Of a DNA stretch of 23,779 bases, positions 1-10,740 are shown piece after piece (the stretch's first letter is position 1; the number at the start of each line of letters is the position of its first letter). The DNA is taken from the NCBI GenBank assembly GCA_049999725.1, contig JBNGIS010020575.1, positions 52,310 through 76,088 on the forward strand, read 5' to 3'. Under the pieces are notes generated by a model that was not told the DNA's origin, made no database searches, and worked only from the letters and a program-made list of their open reading frames with translations. Source of the DNA: Haplomitrium mnioides (lineage: Eukaryota; Marchantiophyta; Haplomitriopsida; Calobryales). Made by a program: the position numbers and the translations under genes.

Positions 1-177
1 CTGTAGTGTGATATCTCGATTCTTCATGCTCTGTCAAAAGTACGTTTCTCTCACATTTTTCAAAAAATTTGTCTTGCACAACGACAAGAAAATATTTTGA
101 CAACAAGAAATTCTCTTCAATTTAAAAATTGGCATTGGATCAAGCTTTTTCTTCACAAAGCTCTTGTCATGATAGAC

Positions 178-957
178 TTAATGCAAAGAATTTTCTTGTA
201 AGGTGTTTACTTGTTTGGGTTTTGGCCCATACAAAAAATTCTTATGTTGTGCTAGATAATTTGGTCCGTAAGTGAATCCAACAATAGGAGATAATTCATC
301 CTGAAGATTTTGGTCCCAATCATAAACACTGTTTGTTCCGTCGCAAAATTTTTTCGAGAGATGAGGTTCTTCTTGGGGATTGGGAGAACTGCACCATTCT
401 GAAGCTGAATCTTGATCAATATCTTGATCAGATGGAAATATTTTTTGTAACAAAATTCGTGCCCTTGGTGATAACTCCAAAGAAATGTTGATTGGTTGAG
501 ACTCTTTACTAGAATCATTTCACAAACTATCGTATGAAGACTCCTCCAAAAGAATTTAGTTTGTTTTAGATGTCCCAATCTCTTTGCAAGGTGCAACTTG
601 AAATGAAATCAATAGATGTTTGAGTGGTGCTATCGGGGATAGTGGCTCATCTCCAAAATTAAAATTGTCTACAGATTGTATGCTTTTTGTGTTATGAACA
701 AACACATTTTGATCATGAATATTGAGGTTTCCCTTTGATGTGGATGAAGAAAGGTCTACAACCATCAGGAATTTCTGTGTTGAACCTTTTTTTGTTGATA
801 TATTGGAATACTCAGAAGAAAGATTCAACTTTAACCGCTTGAAAGGCAACAAAGATCTTGTATTGGATGAAGATTGTTTCTTTAATTCTCCACAAGCACT
901 GGGTTCCCTCTTTGATCCTTTGCACACAAGTTGTTCAGCCGTTAATCTTATGCGCAT
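178..957 (-). pseudogene. Broken minus-strand reading frame, unknown function
   Basis: One minus-strand frame runs from an ATG at 957 down to a TAA at 178-180, broken only by TAA at 556-558 and TGA at 520-522, so three blocks stay in register over about 780 bases without a frameshift. The translation is rich in Ser, Asn and acidic residues (runs such as SSSNTRS and SDQDIDQDSASEW). I see no domain, signal peptide or membrane segment. The later part has Pro/Tyr-rich stretches such as TYGPNY and LYGPKPK. The chosen ATG lies inside a degenerate repeat, so the true 5' end may be an exon boundary near 930. It is divergent from the pseudogene starting at 1700. I do not recognise the family; it could be an exon of a decayed host gene or part of an unrecognised transposon. 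Confidence 0.4.
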
Positions 958-1024
958 ATTGGATTGCCTTCTTGACCATATGCATGCATAGCATTGAGTC
1001 CTTCATCCTATGTACGTATGGAGT
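943..1024. repeat. Degenerate palindromic repeats, 31-bp spacing
   Basis: Three short palindromic cores, TGCGCA (centre about 953.5), ATGCATGCAT (about 984.5) and TACGTA (about 1015.5), are spaced 31 bases apart. Their flanks resemble each other (CTTATG.., CCATATG.., TCCTATG..). The pattern echoes the better preserved arrays at 2119, 4147, 19523 and 22902, in which an NNATGCGCGCATNN core is repeated. It is probably a decayed member of the same repeat family, but with only three units this is tentative. Confidence 0.35.
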
Positions 1025-1181
1025 TCACCTTATTGATCTTTTTGGGCGGAGCTATTTGATTCAACATAAGCTATCTTTTTCCGCAATATACTCGCCATCA
1101 CACTTGACGCTTTTGGTACTCCATTGCTTTTCTCCAAATAATTGCCGTTTGAACAAATCTCAACTTGCCTGTCAAAAGTAA

Positions 1182-1699
1182 CACTTTTTTGTGATGATGA
1201 ATCTTAAAACTCTAACCTCTTTTTGCCTTTAAAAACTCTACCCAATAAAAGTGCTCTCTAAAAATCAAGTACTTCAAGGAATTATTTTAACAAATATTAT
1301 GAATCTCTGACAATACATAAAAGATATAGTTTTCAAGATATTTTTGCAAAATGACAAAATTTAGAACCTTTTGTGAAGAAAATGAAAAACAAATTGGAAA
1401 GATGAAAACGAGCAATGCTTTATATACTAACTTTTTTTTGCACCACACAAACCTACATGTCAAGAGCTCCGCGAATCATTTTTTGGTAGGAAAAGGCATT
1501 TTTTGAAATTTAGCTATAAAAAGAGCGTTAGTGGAAAGTTTCTTTCCATTATCACGAGTTCAATTTTTGGTTTATGTTTTCTAGTTATCATTTTTTTGCA
1601 TTTACTTACTTTTTCGCCATTTCCAGCCTTGAGAGATTTGTGAGTTTTTGTTCATTACATTTTTGAGCTCCTATTAGACTTGTTTCTAGCATCTTGAGA
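1182..1699. promoter_or_regulatory. AT-rich divergent spacer with possible TATA box
   Basis: About 500 AT-rich bases separate the minus-strand frame (178-957) from the plus-strand pseudogene (ATG at 1700). TATAAAAAG at 1515-1523 is a good plant TATA-box match about 180 bases upstream of the ATG, leaving a plausible 5' UTR of about 150 bases. A second TATA-like string lies near 1420. I see no coding potential or clear repeat here. The call rests on position and motif only. Confidence 0.35.
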
Positions 1700-2059
1700 A
1701 TGGCATCCCAAGGAATTGTTTCTTGCTCTGCTCAACCAAAGCCATACAGGTATTCACATGTTGTCAAGGCTCTAGAGCTTGAAAAACTAGAGTGGAATTG
1801 GCTTGTTAATTACTGCTCCTTGAAACACCTCGATCAACATCTTTACTTTTTTGTTGGTGAAGGTGAAAAATTCAATTTGGGTCTAGTAGTCCAAATCACC
1901 ATGAAACGTGAAGGAAAGAAAGCCAACATTGGGTTGCTTGTACAGTCCTTGGACTCAATTACCCTTTAGTGTGAAAATCGCAAACGATTTTCTTTTTACG
2001 AGATAAATGACATGGACATTTTTCTAAAGCATCTTCAGACCACAAAGGAAGATGGCAAG

Positions 2060-2389
2060 GTAAATTTTGAAAATCCTTTTTCACTTGTTTCTCTTTTTAC
2101 TATGTCATAACTTCTAGAGAGTCCATGTAAGCATGGACTCCCGGGATCTAGTCGCGCATGGATCTGGAAGTCCATTCGCGCATGGACTTAGGAGTCCTTG
2201 CATTGTAGGACTTGGGAGTCCATGCGTCCATGGACTCGCAAGTCCATACGCGCATGGACTTCCTTGTGCAGTGCATGCAAGTAGGGTCATTAAAGTCCCT
2301 ACGCGTAGTGAATGCATTGTCTTATTTCTTACCTTGAACACTTGTACTTATGCTTGATTTTTTTTTGTTTTCTTTTTCAATTTGCTCAG
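2060..2389 (+). other. Intron 1 of the GGNH pseudogene
   Basis: The donor AAG|GTAAAT is at 2059/2060. The acceptor at 2389 is a long T-rich tract ending in TTGCTCAG. Removing these 330 bases joins exon 1 and exon 2 in phase 0, which is the main support for the call. Much of the intron consists of the palindromic 24-bp-period array at 2119-2305. It also contains stops in all forward frames near its 3' end. Confidence 0.6.
2119..2305. repeat. Palindromic tandem array, 24-bp period (cluster A)
   Basis: Near-palindromic 22-mers stand at 2119-2140 (arms GAGTCCATG/CATGGACTC), 2168-2189 (AAGTCCAT/ATGGACTT), about 2192-2213, 2216-2237 and 2240-2261. The last four begin exactly 24 bases apart. The cores vary (TCGCGC, GCGTCC, ACGCGC), with CpG sites mutated in places. 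A further unit with AAGTCCCTACGCGTAG lies at about 2292. The array lies within the intron of the GGNH pseudogene. Either strand of each unit could fold into a perfect or near-perfect hairpin. Confidence 0.85.
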
Positions 2390-3821
2390 TTTCTAGCGGA
2401 TTTTGTCGATGGCTGCAAAGACGTGAAGCACATCAAGCGCAATTTCATCAAGTTAGCCATCTATATCAAGATTTTGAAGCCCAAGAAAGGCATTAATATT
2501 GAAGAACTAGTGCTGCATTTGAACGCGGCAACATTTTCAGCTTATGCGGCAGGCTTTTTTGCCCAAAAAAGAAGAAGAAAGGAGGTTGAGCTAGCTTAGG
2601 CTACAAAAAAGAAGATATCGGCAATCCAGAAGAAAAAGCATGTTCTAGCACTAGTCATTGAGGAGGAGCCAGACCCCTCCGAATATGTAGCAAGGTTGTC
2701 TTCTGCTACCCCTTCGTCTTCATCACCAAGCAAATCATGGCAAGAATCAGAGCCGGAGCTAGCTAAGGCTCCAACATCAAGAGCTAAAAGGCAATCCTAC
2801 AAGGGATTGCAAACTTTCCAAGAAAGTGAGCAAGTGGACCCTTAGACAGTGTCTAAGGAAGACCAAAACAAATAAGGGAGTATGTAATCCAACGATGTAG
2901 AGTCCGTGAAGAAATACTCACAAATTAGGCTAAAGAATTTGAATCTGCCAAATCTTAGAATTGACAATTGAAGACCTTTCCAAATTAGAAGGCTAAATGA
3001 AGATTTTGTTGAGCTTTTGGCACAGAGAATGCTCACAAACAAACATGCACAGAGTTTTTTCATTGTTGTTGTTGACCTGAAATGTGGGTTAAAAGACAAG
3101 TTAGAGTTTGATATTAGGAACCCTGACAAGTATTGCTACGAGATTGGAGGAGGCAATCACAATGCTATAGCAAGACAGTTATTGATCACAAAATACGAAG
3201 CAAAGAATCCAGCATTATCGCTCTGTAACTGTTATGTGCATGTGGGCCTTACACCAACAGAGGCCTACATTTTTGCAACTGATGACAACTACGACTAGAG
3301 GTATGGGTTGGAAATGACCTCTATTCAAAAGGTAGAATATTGGCATCAAATATTTGTGGAGAGTGGGATGGTGTCATCCCAAAAATTGAAAAGAGAATTA
3401 GTGCTGAAAACCTTGGAGATCAAGCCCAAGACAACTGGTTCTAGCTGGCATTCAGAAGTGGTGAGCTCTAGGATCTACAACAAAGCATGTTTTCGATGTG
3501 GGAGAAGAATACCATTAACTACTAGAAGCTGAAGATCAAGGGATCTTTGAGAATGGAGACATAAAGTGGACACCTTGGAGGTTCCTTAAAGGTCTTCGTG
3601 ACAAAGTTAAAATTCCAATTTTGAAGTGGGTGGAAGCCATAGATCTTTCAATGGACAAAATGTCTTGGGAAGCAGAGACACATAAGGTTTTGGCAATAAC
3701 GGTAAAATGTTTTTGTTCAGAGGTTTACTACAACACTTGGGAGGAAGCAAGAGAGGAGTACCCTCTCCACACTAAGGAGTCAAAGATGGTTGCTTTCTAT
3801 TCAAGCTCCCAGAAGCTTTTG

Positions 3822-4204
3822 GTAAGTTCTTCTTTTCAAGCCACATTCATTTCTTTAGAGTTGCAGTAAATTTACTTTAAGTTGTCTTTGGTTTTGAGAA
3901 AATAAGTTTTGAGTCTTTTTGTGCATGGACTTCTTAGTCTCTTTGCAGGGTTACATCATAGTCCAAGTGTACTTGGACTTCACACTCCATGCGCACATAG
4001 ACTTCGCAGTGTTTGCTCAATCACACTTTACAATCCACGCACAAAGACTTAGCAGTGCTTGCACTGTTTGACCTTAGAGTTCAACCGCACCTGCCTAGAA
4101 GGTCCATACGCGCATGCGGTTAGAATTCTAAGCGGCATGTACCTAGAAGTCCATGCGTGCATGGACTTTGCAGTCGCTACGTGCAAGGATTGCGAAGTCC
4201 CTCT
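3822..4204. repeat. Start of putative intron 2 with decayed palindromic array (cluster B)
   Basis: After the GTAAGT donor at 3822 the sequence becomes non-coding. From about 3925 it fills with decayed palindromic units: GCATGGACTT, TCCAAGTGTACTTGGACTT, CTCCATGCGCACATAGACTT, GGTCCATACGCGCATG, and a clear AAGTCCAT...ATGGACTT unit at 4147-4168. A unit starting at 4195 is in phase with the one at 4147 (48 = 2 x 24). The array is cut at 4208 by the gypsy-type element and continues at 19485. Confidence 0.7.
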
Positions 4205-4208
4205 GCGT
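4205..4208. repeat. Target-site duplication, left copy (GCGT)
   Basis: GCGT directly precedes the TGTC end of the left LTR and recurs at 19485-19488 directly after the right LTR. Only four bases match (five is more usual for Ty3/gypsy elements). Phase restoration of the surrounding 24-bp array supports this boundary independently. Confidence 0.7.
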
Positions 4209-5951
4209 TGTCACGTGGCAGTAATTTAAGTCTCGGAATACACTGGGTATATGGCTGTGGAGAAGGTTGTGTGAAGGTAGAAGCTTTGGTGACTATAGTG
4301 CTAAAATGAAGCAAATTTGGCAGAGATTGAGTGCTTCTTGCCTTTGTGGCTTCAATTCCCCTTAAACAAAGCAAAGGTAAGCAATTTTTCCTTCCTTTGT
4401 ACTCGAACTTTGGTCAAGGATAATGTAAGGTCTGCTAGATTATTGGATCTGTTACTCCCAGTCTGGAATACAGGTTGACTAAGAAAGCTATGTACAAATT
4501 TTCAGCAGTAAATTCATAGCAAAATGCTCTCCACAAACAGAAACTCAATTGTTATTTGAAAGACCGAAAAATCAACACTCATAACGTTCCCCAAGTAATA
4601 ACTCTTTTGTTTCAATTGATCTTGTCTTGAAATTCAATTAAAATCTTCTTCACACTCAACTCTAGCTTTCACAAAGTTTCAGCTTATGTACTGCTCTTGG
4701 TATAAAGAAACAAGTTATTAATCCAATGTGGAAAGCAAAATGATTTTGAAGAACCTCAAGAATGTTTCTTCAACTTCAACCGGCTCTCACAGATCAATCC
4801 CAACTTTAAATGCATCGCAATTTGATTTAAAACTATAACCCTTGTTGTCACCTTCCCAATAGTACTCTATAATCTTCTAGAATCATTGTAAAAACATCGC
4901 AATCACCCAAAATATGAAGATGTCTTTAATTTGACCCCTTTGTCTTCAATCTCCCATAAGTATGTGTGTAGAACTCCAAATGACTCGAAATTTCATGCAA
5001 AGAGATGCTACTCTTTGTGAGCTTTTGATTGCTACCCTGCTCAAACTTTTTCTCCCTTGCAAACTCTTTGAACCGTCATGAAACTGAACTCCTTCTTTTC
5101 TTCCTTTTAGGGTTTTTACTAAAAGAAAGTTAACTCCCTTTTTACTTATTTTAAGAACAACACTAAGTAAATTCTTTTGTACAACAGAGAAAAAATAAGG
5201 TAGAAATAGTAGAGAAATTTTTCTCCCTTGATAATTTGCTAAGGTGATGAAGTCACTTGATCGTTCGACGCCGACTATTCACCATTTACCCAAAGTCTTC
5301 AAAAGCCCCAAGAAAACTCCACTTTAATTCAGGTCAAAATGTAAACTATGATGTCCCATCGCTCCCCATAGGTGATAATTCGCAACAATACCGGAATATA
5401 TGAGTTCATAACCAAATTCAAGAAATTATCACCGAAGTGATAAACAATCCTCTACCAAAAATGATGTCGAGGAATAATTCGTAAGCCAACAAAGAAAAGA
5501 TTTGGAAGAAGAAAGTTAGGAGCAACAAACAATCCTCCATTCATCGTTGATATCTTCATCCATAAGTGACTTGAGCTCCATTGTTGAACCTCCTCTCTCA
5601 GATAGATCTGGTACCCCCTTCGAGCTCCCCAATGTATCTCTTGATGATTTTGCTTTGATCGTTGTCAATGATCCCCTTTGCTCTTCTCTCTTCTGTCATA
5701 TCTACAAAATATCTTTGGATACGATCCAAAAAATCCTTGAAGAGCCAATAGGCTGGCCTTCTCTCTACCCACCATATCCATAGCATCTTTCACGTAGCAC
5801 TATTAGATACTAATTTTGTTGTTCTCGAAGGTTCTCGAAAGTGCTTTGTCATTGCTTCTATGATTTTCTCTGAATTTAAGTGTAGCAAGAAGATCATTTT
5901 TCTCCCTTCTTTTGTTGTCTTTTTACATACAAGCCAAATCACAACACGACA
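4209..5951 (-). repeat. 3' LTR of the gypsy-type element
   Basis: This 1743-base block begins TGTCACGTGG and ends CACAACACGACA in plus orientation. It aligns from end to end with 17735-19484. In the element's sense strand it runs TGTCGTGTTG...CCACGTGACA and is the 3' LTR, because the polypurine tract lies beside its right (plus) edge. It has no coding content I would defend. Confidence 0.92.
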
Positions 5952-5964
5952 TCCACCCCTTTTG
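5952..5964 (-). other. Polypurine tract
   Basis: Read on the minus strand this is CAAAAGGGGTGGA, ending directly against the TGTCGTG start of the 3' LTR. A purine run in this position primes plus-strand DNA synthesis in LTR retrotransposons. Position and composition both fit, and they fix the element's orientation. Confidence 0.8.
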
Positions 5965-6015
5965 AACCTATGCATCATCTGGTAAGCACCAAGAAAGAAG
6001 ACGTTGTTGTCAGCA

Positions 6016-7503
6016 TCAAAGAGTTTCTTCTGCTTCTTGAGTATACTCTTCCTCTTGCTCTTCTGAATTATCTTCCCCTTCAGACATTGGTAGATCAACT
6101 CCAATCTCCTCTAAAGCATTATCTTGATCTCGTTTCTTGAATAGTTTGACCCTCTTCCGTGCAATTGGAACTTTGAGAAAAGTTCCATCCAACTCTCTTA
6201 ATGAATATGTGGTATTGTCATGCACAATCACTACTACATATGGTCCAAACCATCATTTGGAGAACTTCCAAATTGTACTATGCTAGTTATCCAAACTATT
6301 GTCAGAAACCAATACCCAGTCTCCTTCTATAGCTCACGTGGCCTCAATCTATGTTGTTGGTCAAATCTTTCTTTGTTTTTCAGCTTTGACTTTTTCAACC
6401 TTTCCACTGCTAGCTTGATGTCCTCAAGCCTCCTCTCTAATTGTTGAATTTGCAGTGCAAGAAGTTCCTCTCTTGAGATGTGATCTTGCTAGGGTAAGAC
6501 AATCCAATTCAATATACTCTCTTCAACAAACATGATTGGTTTTTTCGCTTGTACCAACTCAGTTGACATATAACCAATCACTAAGCTATGAGTTGTTTTA
6601 TCATCCTAAAGTGCAAATGGGAGCAACCTTGGCCACTCACTTGCTTTCCCTCTACATGCTTTGACGAGAGCTTTGACAATATAAGGATGTCCATGCTTAC
6701 TCTTTGCATTTCTTTCAGGATTATATGCTATAGTGAGAGCAAGCTTAATCACGTCTTTGAAAGAAATCTCTAGCCTCATGAGTGTTTAATTCTCCCCTAT
6801 CAGCTGTGATCTTACCCACACAACCATATCTAGAAACCACATCCTCCAATAATAACCGACAAACATTTTCTGTTGCCTTGGTTTTCAGTGCTCTTCTCTC
6901 CAATTGATTAGATAAATCTTCTCTTGCTAGGACCAAATACTTCATTTGCCACACACGAAGAGGTATAGAAACTAGATCCACTACCCATTTATAATGTAAA
7001 GCAAGTGGATAGGTTGGATGTAACCCATCTCTATGTCTAATCTCAGAATACATCTGGTAGGTTTGACAAGACTCAACAAAAGCAACCACATCCATATACA
7101 TGTTTCTCCACCAATATTTTTCTTTTAATTTGGAAAATGTCCCATAGATTCTCCTATGTCCAGCCCATAAACTACTATGAAAATCATTGAGCAATTTGGT
7201 TTGTACCTCTTTCTCGCACACCACCCTTCTTGGTATCTCATGGCCCTTTTTTGCCCTCTTCCATAAGTAGCCTCTTGCTAGTAGATAATTGTAGGATTTT
7301 TGCCTCACTTGCTTGAACTGAGCTTCATTCCATTCTGGTCTCCTTTTCAAGGTACTCAAATAATGGTGAATATTGAACCACTCTACTTCATACACCTCTT
7401 CCATGAATGGCTCTTTTTGCTCATTATCTCCATTCTGTGCACGTGAATAAAATTCAGTTTCTACATCATCAATATCCTCAATCATCTCCTCTTCTTGCTC
7501 ATA
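6016..7503 (-). pseudogene. Retrotransposon integrase region (end of pol), inactivated
   Basis: An open stretch runs from about 7485 to 6745, then decays into several stops and at least one frameshift near 6757. A short block in the original frame reappears at 6231-6016, with SLRELDGTFLKVP and an acidic tail, close to the LTR. The N-terminal zinc-finger histidines (FHSSLWAGH) are present, but one of the paired cysteines is Tyr (7057-7059). The DDE core keeps Asp at 6976-6978 (KWVVDLVS) and Asp at 6799-6801 (ITADRGEL). The position expected for the catalytic Glu encodes Lys (6696-6698). The enzyme would insert cDNA into host DNA. By stops, frameshift and these substitutions it is dead. It follows RNase H in the same frame. 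Confidence 0.88.
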
Positions 7504-9654
7504 TCAAGCTCGAGAGAGCATATTTGCTACTGGATTATCCTTCCCTGCTATATGCTTGAATTCTGGATTCAATGACTTGATATACGCAATCCAACGCAAC
7601 ATTGCAATATCATGCGTGTAGTAATTGGTGATCATCTCCAACAAAGGTAATCAATTTGTTTCCACAAGCAATGGTGCTCCAATCAGGTATTCCTTCTCAG
7701 CTTTCATAGCTGCTACCACCCCCCATAACTCTCTCTTTACTTGTGGATAGCTTCTTTGTCATTTTCTCAACACTTTGGCTCCAAACCGAATCGCAAATCG
7801 ATTTCCTTCCTCATCATCTTGCTCTATTGCCCAACCTATAACAATAGAGCTGGCATCTACAGTCAACATCATAAGCTTTTCGTTTTCATAACTCACTCTC
7901 CAAAGGACAAGCTGAGTTGATAATAGTTTCTTCAGCTTTTGCACAGCTTTTGTATGAATGTCTTTCTACCGAAACTCCTTTCTTTTGCGCAATAAACCAT
8001 ACAAAGGATCTGCCACATGTGCAAAATGAGGGATCCACACATGGTAGAAAACACATGCCCCTAGAAATTTGCGTACCTCCGTAGCTGAGCTACATGTATC
8101 TTTTAGTCGTTGAATGGCATCAATTTTCTTTTGATCAGGTTTTCGGCCAAACCAGCCACATAAGTGCCTAACAATCGCAACCTCACAAACTCCAAAAGAT
8201 AATTTTACCCCTGATAAGGTCAGATGTACCTCTTCCATCCTTTGTAAAATCTAGTCACAATCCAAAATATGATCCATAACAAATTTTTGGCACCCTCTCT
8301 CATCCAAAGCTTCATTCTTATCTTCTATACATCCTTTGATTGGAACGTCATCAAGGAATGGCATTGTCTTTTCTAGGATAAATTCTCTCAAAACCTTGTT
8401 CATCCCATTCATCATATAGGCCATATAGTTTGTAGCACCTTGAGGTAAAGTGCACATTCTCAATAAACCCAATGGTGTTTTCATAGTTGTTATATCCCTA
8501 CTCCCTTCAACAAACTGGAATTGGTCATAACCAGAGAAGAGATCACCTATAGAATAGATAGCTCTTCCAGCAAATGCTTCTACAAACTCTCCAAAAATTG
8601 GTCCCACCTCTATATTTTGGATGGCAACTTGATTTACTAGTTGCATATCTTGAATAAATCGTAGTGCCCTACTTTTCTTAGACATTGTAAACCATCCGCT
8701 AGAATATGGACCAAAGGATAGCTCCAAAATCCTCATCTATAGTTTCTCCTTCAAGAGGTCCAAGAGCTTTGGTAGATGAGCTCTTGGTACTGGAATTGGC
8801 TTCAAATCCCAATGTGCATATAGAACCGTAAAAATAATCATTGGTGCACCCACATTTGGATCCACACACCCTATTTTCTGAGGCTCAAAAGCAAATGCTT
8901 TCCCATGTTTTTTGAGCATCTCTCTAAATGCATCCTCCTCTTCAGGCAAGAGAAACTCTTCTGATCGAACCTTTAGTTCCTCCAACATGGTTGGAGTAAA
9001 CTTATGCTCAATTTTTGAAATCTAAAATAACCCCTCTCTTTTGAATCTTTCTTGACTTGCTCATTGGAATCAATAGGAAGAGACTGAGCTACAGGTTTTA
9101 CCTTCTTCTCCATCGTCTTATATCTAGTGTCCACTCTAGCCTCCAATTATACAAATGACTTAATAGCTGAATAGACTTCTCGTAATTATAAACACACCAC
9201 TTTGTCCTCTCCTCCAAATCCAATAGCAGCAAGTAGCTCCATAGGATCTTCAATCCTTTGCTCAATGTATACCTCCACAATTTTTTCTTCTTTATCCAAC
9301 ACACCTATATTTTTGAAGTCTTTTTCAATTCTTTGAATTTCTTTTCTCTCCCATCTAGCTAAATCAACAAGCTATGTATATATAGCAAATCCACTGTTAG
9401 AATACTTCACTACTCTTGTACAAAAGGTACTTTCATTTTAAGCAAGAGCACCTCTTTGATTGTACCACCATAGTCTTGCTTTATTGTGGCACCCTTCAAA
9501 AATTCTGAAACTCCTCTATGATTATAGGAGGAGAATAATTTCTCAAGCTATCTCGATTCCTCTCATGGTTTGCATGAACAGTTAGAAACTGTACCACCTT
9601 CTTCCCATCTTGACTTCTCACCCGTACATATACAAATCCATCATAAAATACTTT
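7504..9654 (-). pseudogene. Protease tail, reverse transcriptase and RNase H of pol, inactivated
   Basis: One minus-strand frame runs from 9654, just beside the nested insertion, through RT and RNase H into integrase without a net frameshift. Stops occur around 9150-9180 and at 8737-8739, 8251-8253, 7966-7968, 7759-7761, 7651-7653 and 7504-7506. The first part is the C-terminal tail of the protease (GFVYVRVRSQDGKK). RT motifs are IGDLFSGYDQF with its Asp at 8542-8544, LPQG at 8437-8448, and FLDD at 8347-8358 as the YxDD-box variant; its aspartates are kept. RNase H shows TVDAS (Asp 7855-7857) and KRELWG (Glu 7729-7731). The next expected Asp is Asn (7654-7656), followed at once by a stop. The stop at 7504-7506 is a TGA that could derive from CGA. 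This enzyme normally copies element RNA to DNA in virus-like particles. Confidence 0.92.
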
Positions 9655-9659
9655 TGTTT
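9655..9659. repeat. Target-site duplication of nested insert, left copy (TGTTT)
   Basis: TGTTT at 9655-9659 and again at 15553-15557 flanks the nested insert. Dropping one copy and the insert rejoins the protease frame exactly, so the boundary is fixed to the base. Confidence 0.9.
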
Positions 9660-10740
9660 TGTTGCAACCTCCTGCAAGTATTCAGGATCAAAATACTCTA
9701 ATCCAATATCGAACCCACATGGAGCAGGATCAATCTGAGCAGTTTTCCATGATTTTTGTAGTTTCCAATTGTTTTGGAAGGGGACAACTGAACACACCCC
9801 AAGACCAGGCTTTTCAGACCTTGGTTACTCATTTCCTCTCCTCACTCTCATTACAAACAAATACTACAATAACACTGAGGCTCCTCCCATTTGTCCTTTA
9901 GCACCTGTTAGAACAGGATTTTAAGACAAGTTACTCTAGAAGACTAGAATATTTAAACACAACATTCCCTTCAAGCAGACTTTAGACTTGGGAGATGAAG
10001 ATCCTTCATCCACAGATTTGCATGCGAAATCTATGGACAACCTTCTATCTTTCATAGCATTCCTTGCTAGGATTACAATTCAAAACACCCCACATATCCT
10101 CAATTTGGAATTCAAAGTCTAGATTCTCTAGCAAAATACATCTAGGTACTCCTCTGATCTGCCCTTCTCTAGAGCAATCTTTCTCTGGATTCACAATTGA
10201 CAAATCTGCTTTTCTCCTGTCATCACAGCCTACCTTACCATCTTGTCTCAGCAATCATACTACTCCCTTATAATCTACAATTCACTCCAAAGAACAGAGG
10301 CTCTCAAAGAAAAATTATAAGCTTTATAAATATCACAAATGAATTTTACAATGAGAATTTTTGCCCAAGGAGAAGAGGGACCTCACTACTTGTCTTATAC
10401 CTCTGCCCCTTCAATTGAATTCTAACTAATTCAGCTAACCTAGATAACTAATAACTGCTCTTCATCTGTCTATTCAATCAGACTAAAGAACCTTTTCTAA
10501 TTCCTCGATGGCTACTGCCTATACTAGTTTAACTAGCTACCAGTCTCAGATAACAAGATGTCTGAAGTGAAGGTCTGCTAATCCTCTCTACTGACTTCTA
10601 ACTGTCACTAGTTTTGATCTTAGCTAGAACTAACATTATCATACTTCTAAAATTTTCACTAACTCTCTAAATTGCTCTTTATAAGAACTACTGGAAACTA
10701 CTTTGGAATTAACCTCTTTGTATCTCGTCATAAGAACCAT

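Larger units (their letters stand above)
1700..3821 (+). pseudogene. Two-exon pseudogene with ParB-like GGNH motif
   Basis: Exon 1 (1700-2059) is exactly 120 codons from ATG to AAG|GTAAAT. Exon 2 resumes in the same phase at 2390 after a pyrimidine tract and CAG. Exon 2 stays in one frame for about 970 bases although it carries TAG at 2597 and 2843, TAA at 2873 and 2885, TGA at 2969 and TAG at 3296; exon 1 has TAG at 1967. After about 3365 coding appears to shift frame, and again near 3490, with further stops at 3442, 3469 and 3516. It then runs open to a splice donor (TTTTG|GTAAGT) at 3821. A Lys-rich, Ser-rich linker (about 2560-2800) precedes a block with YEIGGGNHNAIAR (3137-3175) and CYVHVGLTPTEAY. 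This resembles the E-I-x-G-N-H box of ParB/sulfiredoxin-like folds, which bind nucleotide phosphates or DNA. The fold assignment is inference. The stops mostly fit C-to-T decay of CAG, CAA or TGG codons. The gene continues downstream, but I found no next exon. Confidence 0.6.

Noticed and set aside
2119-2261. CRISPR-like regular repeats
   Set aside because: The repeats are nearly contiguous palindromes with no unique spacers of constant length, in eukaryotic intron context.
5547-5783. A 78-codon plus-strand frame present in both LTRs (also 19080-19316)
   Set aside because: The two LTRs descend from one sequence, so conservation between them is expected. Both strands are open here, no domain is visible, and it lies antisense to the element.
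9098-9304. A Trp/Lys/Leu-rich minus-strand frame upstream of RT
   Set aside because: It is a shifted-frame shadow. The pol frame that continues from 9654 to 8988 reads a typical Gly/Glu/Asp-containing linker in another register over the same bases.
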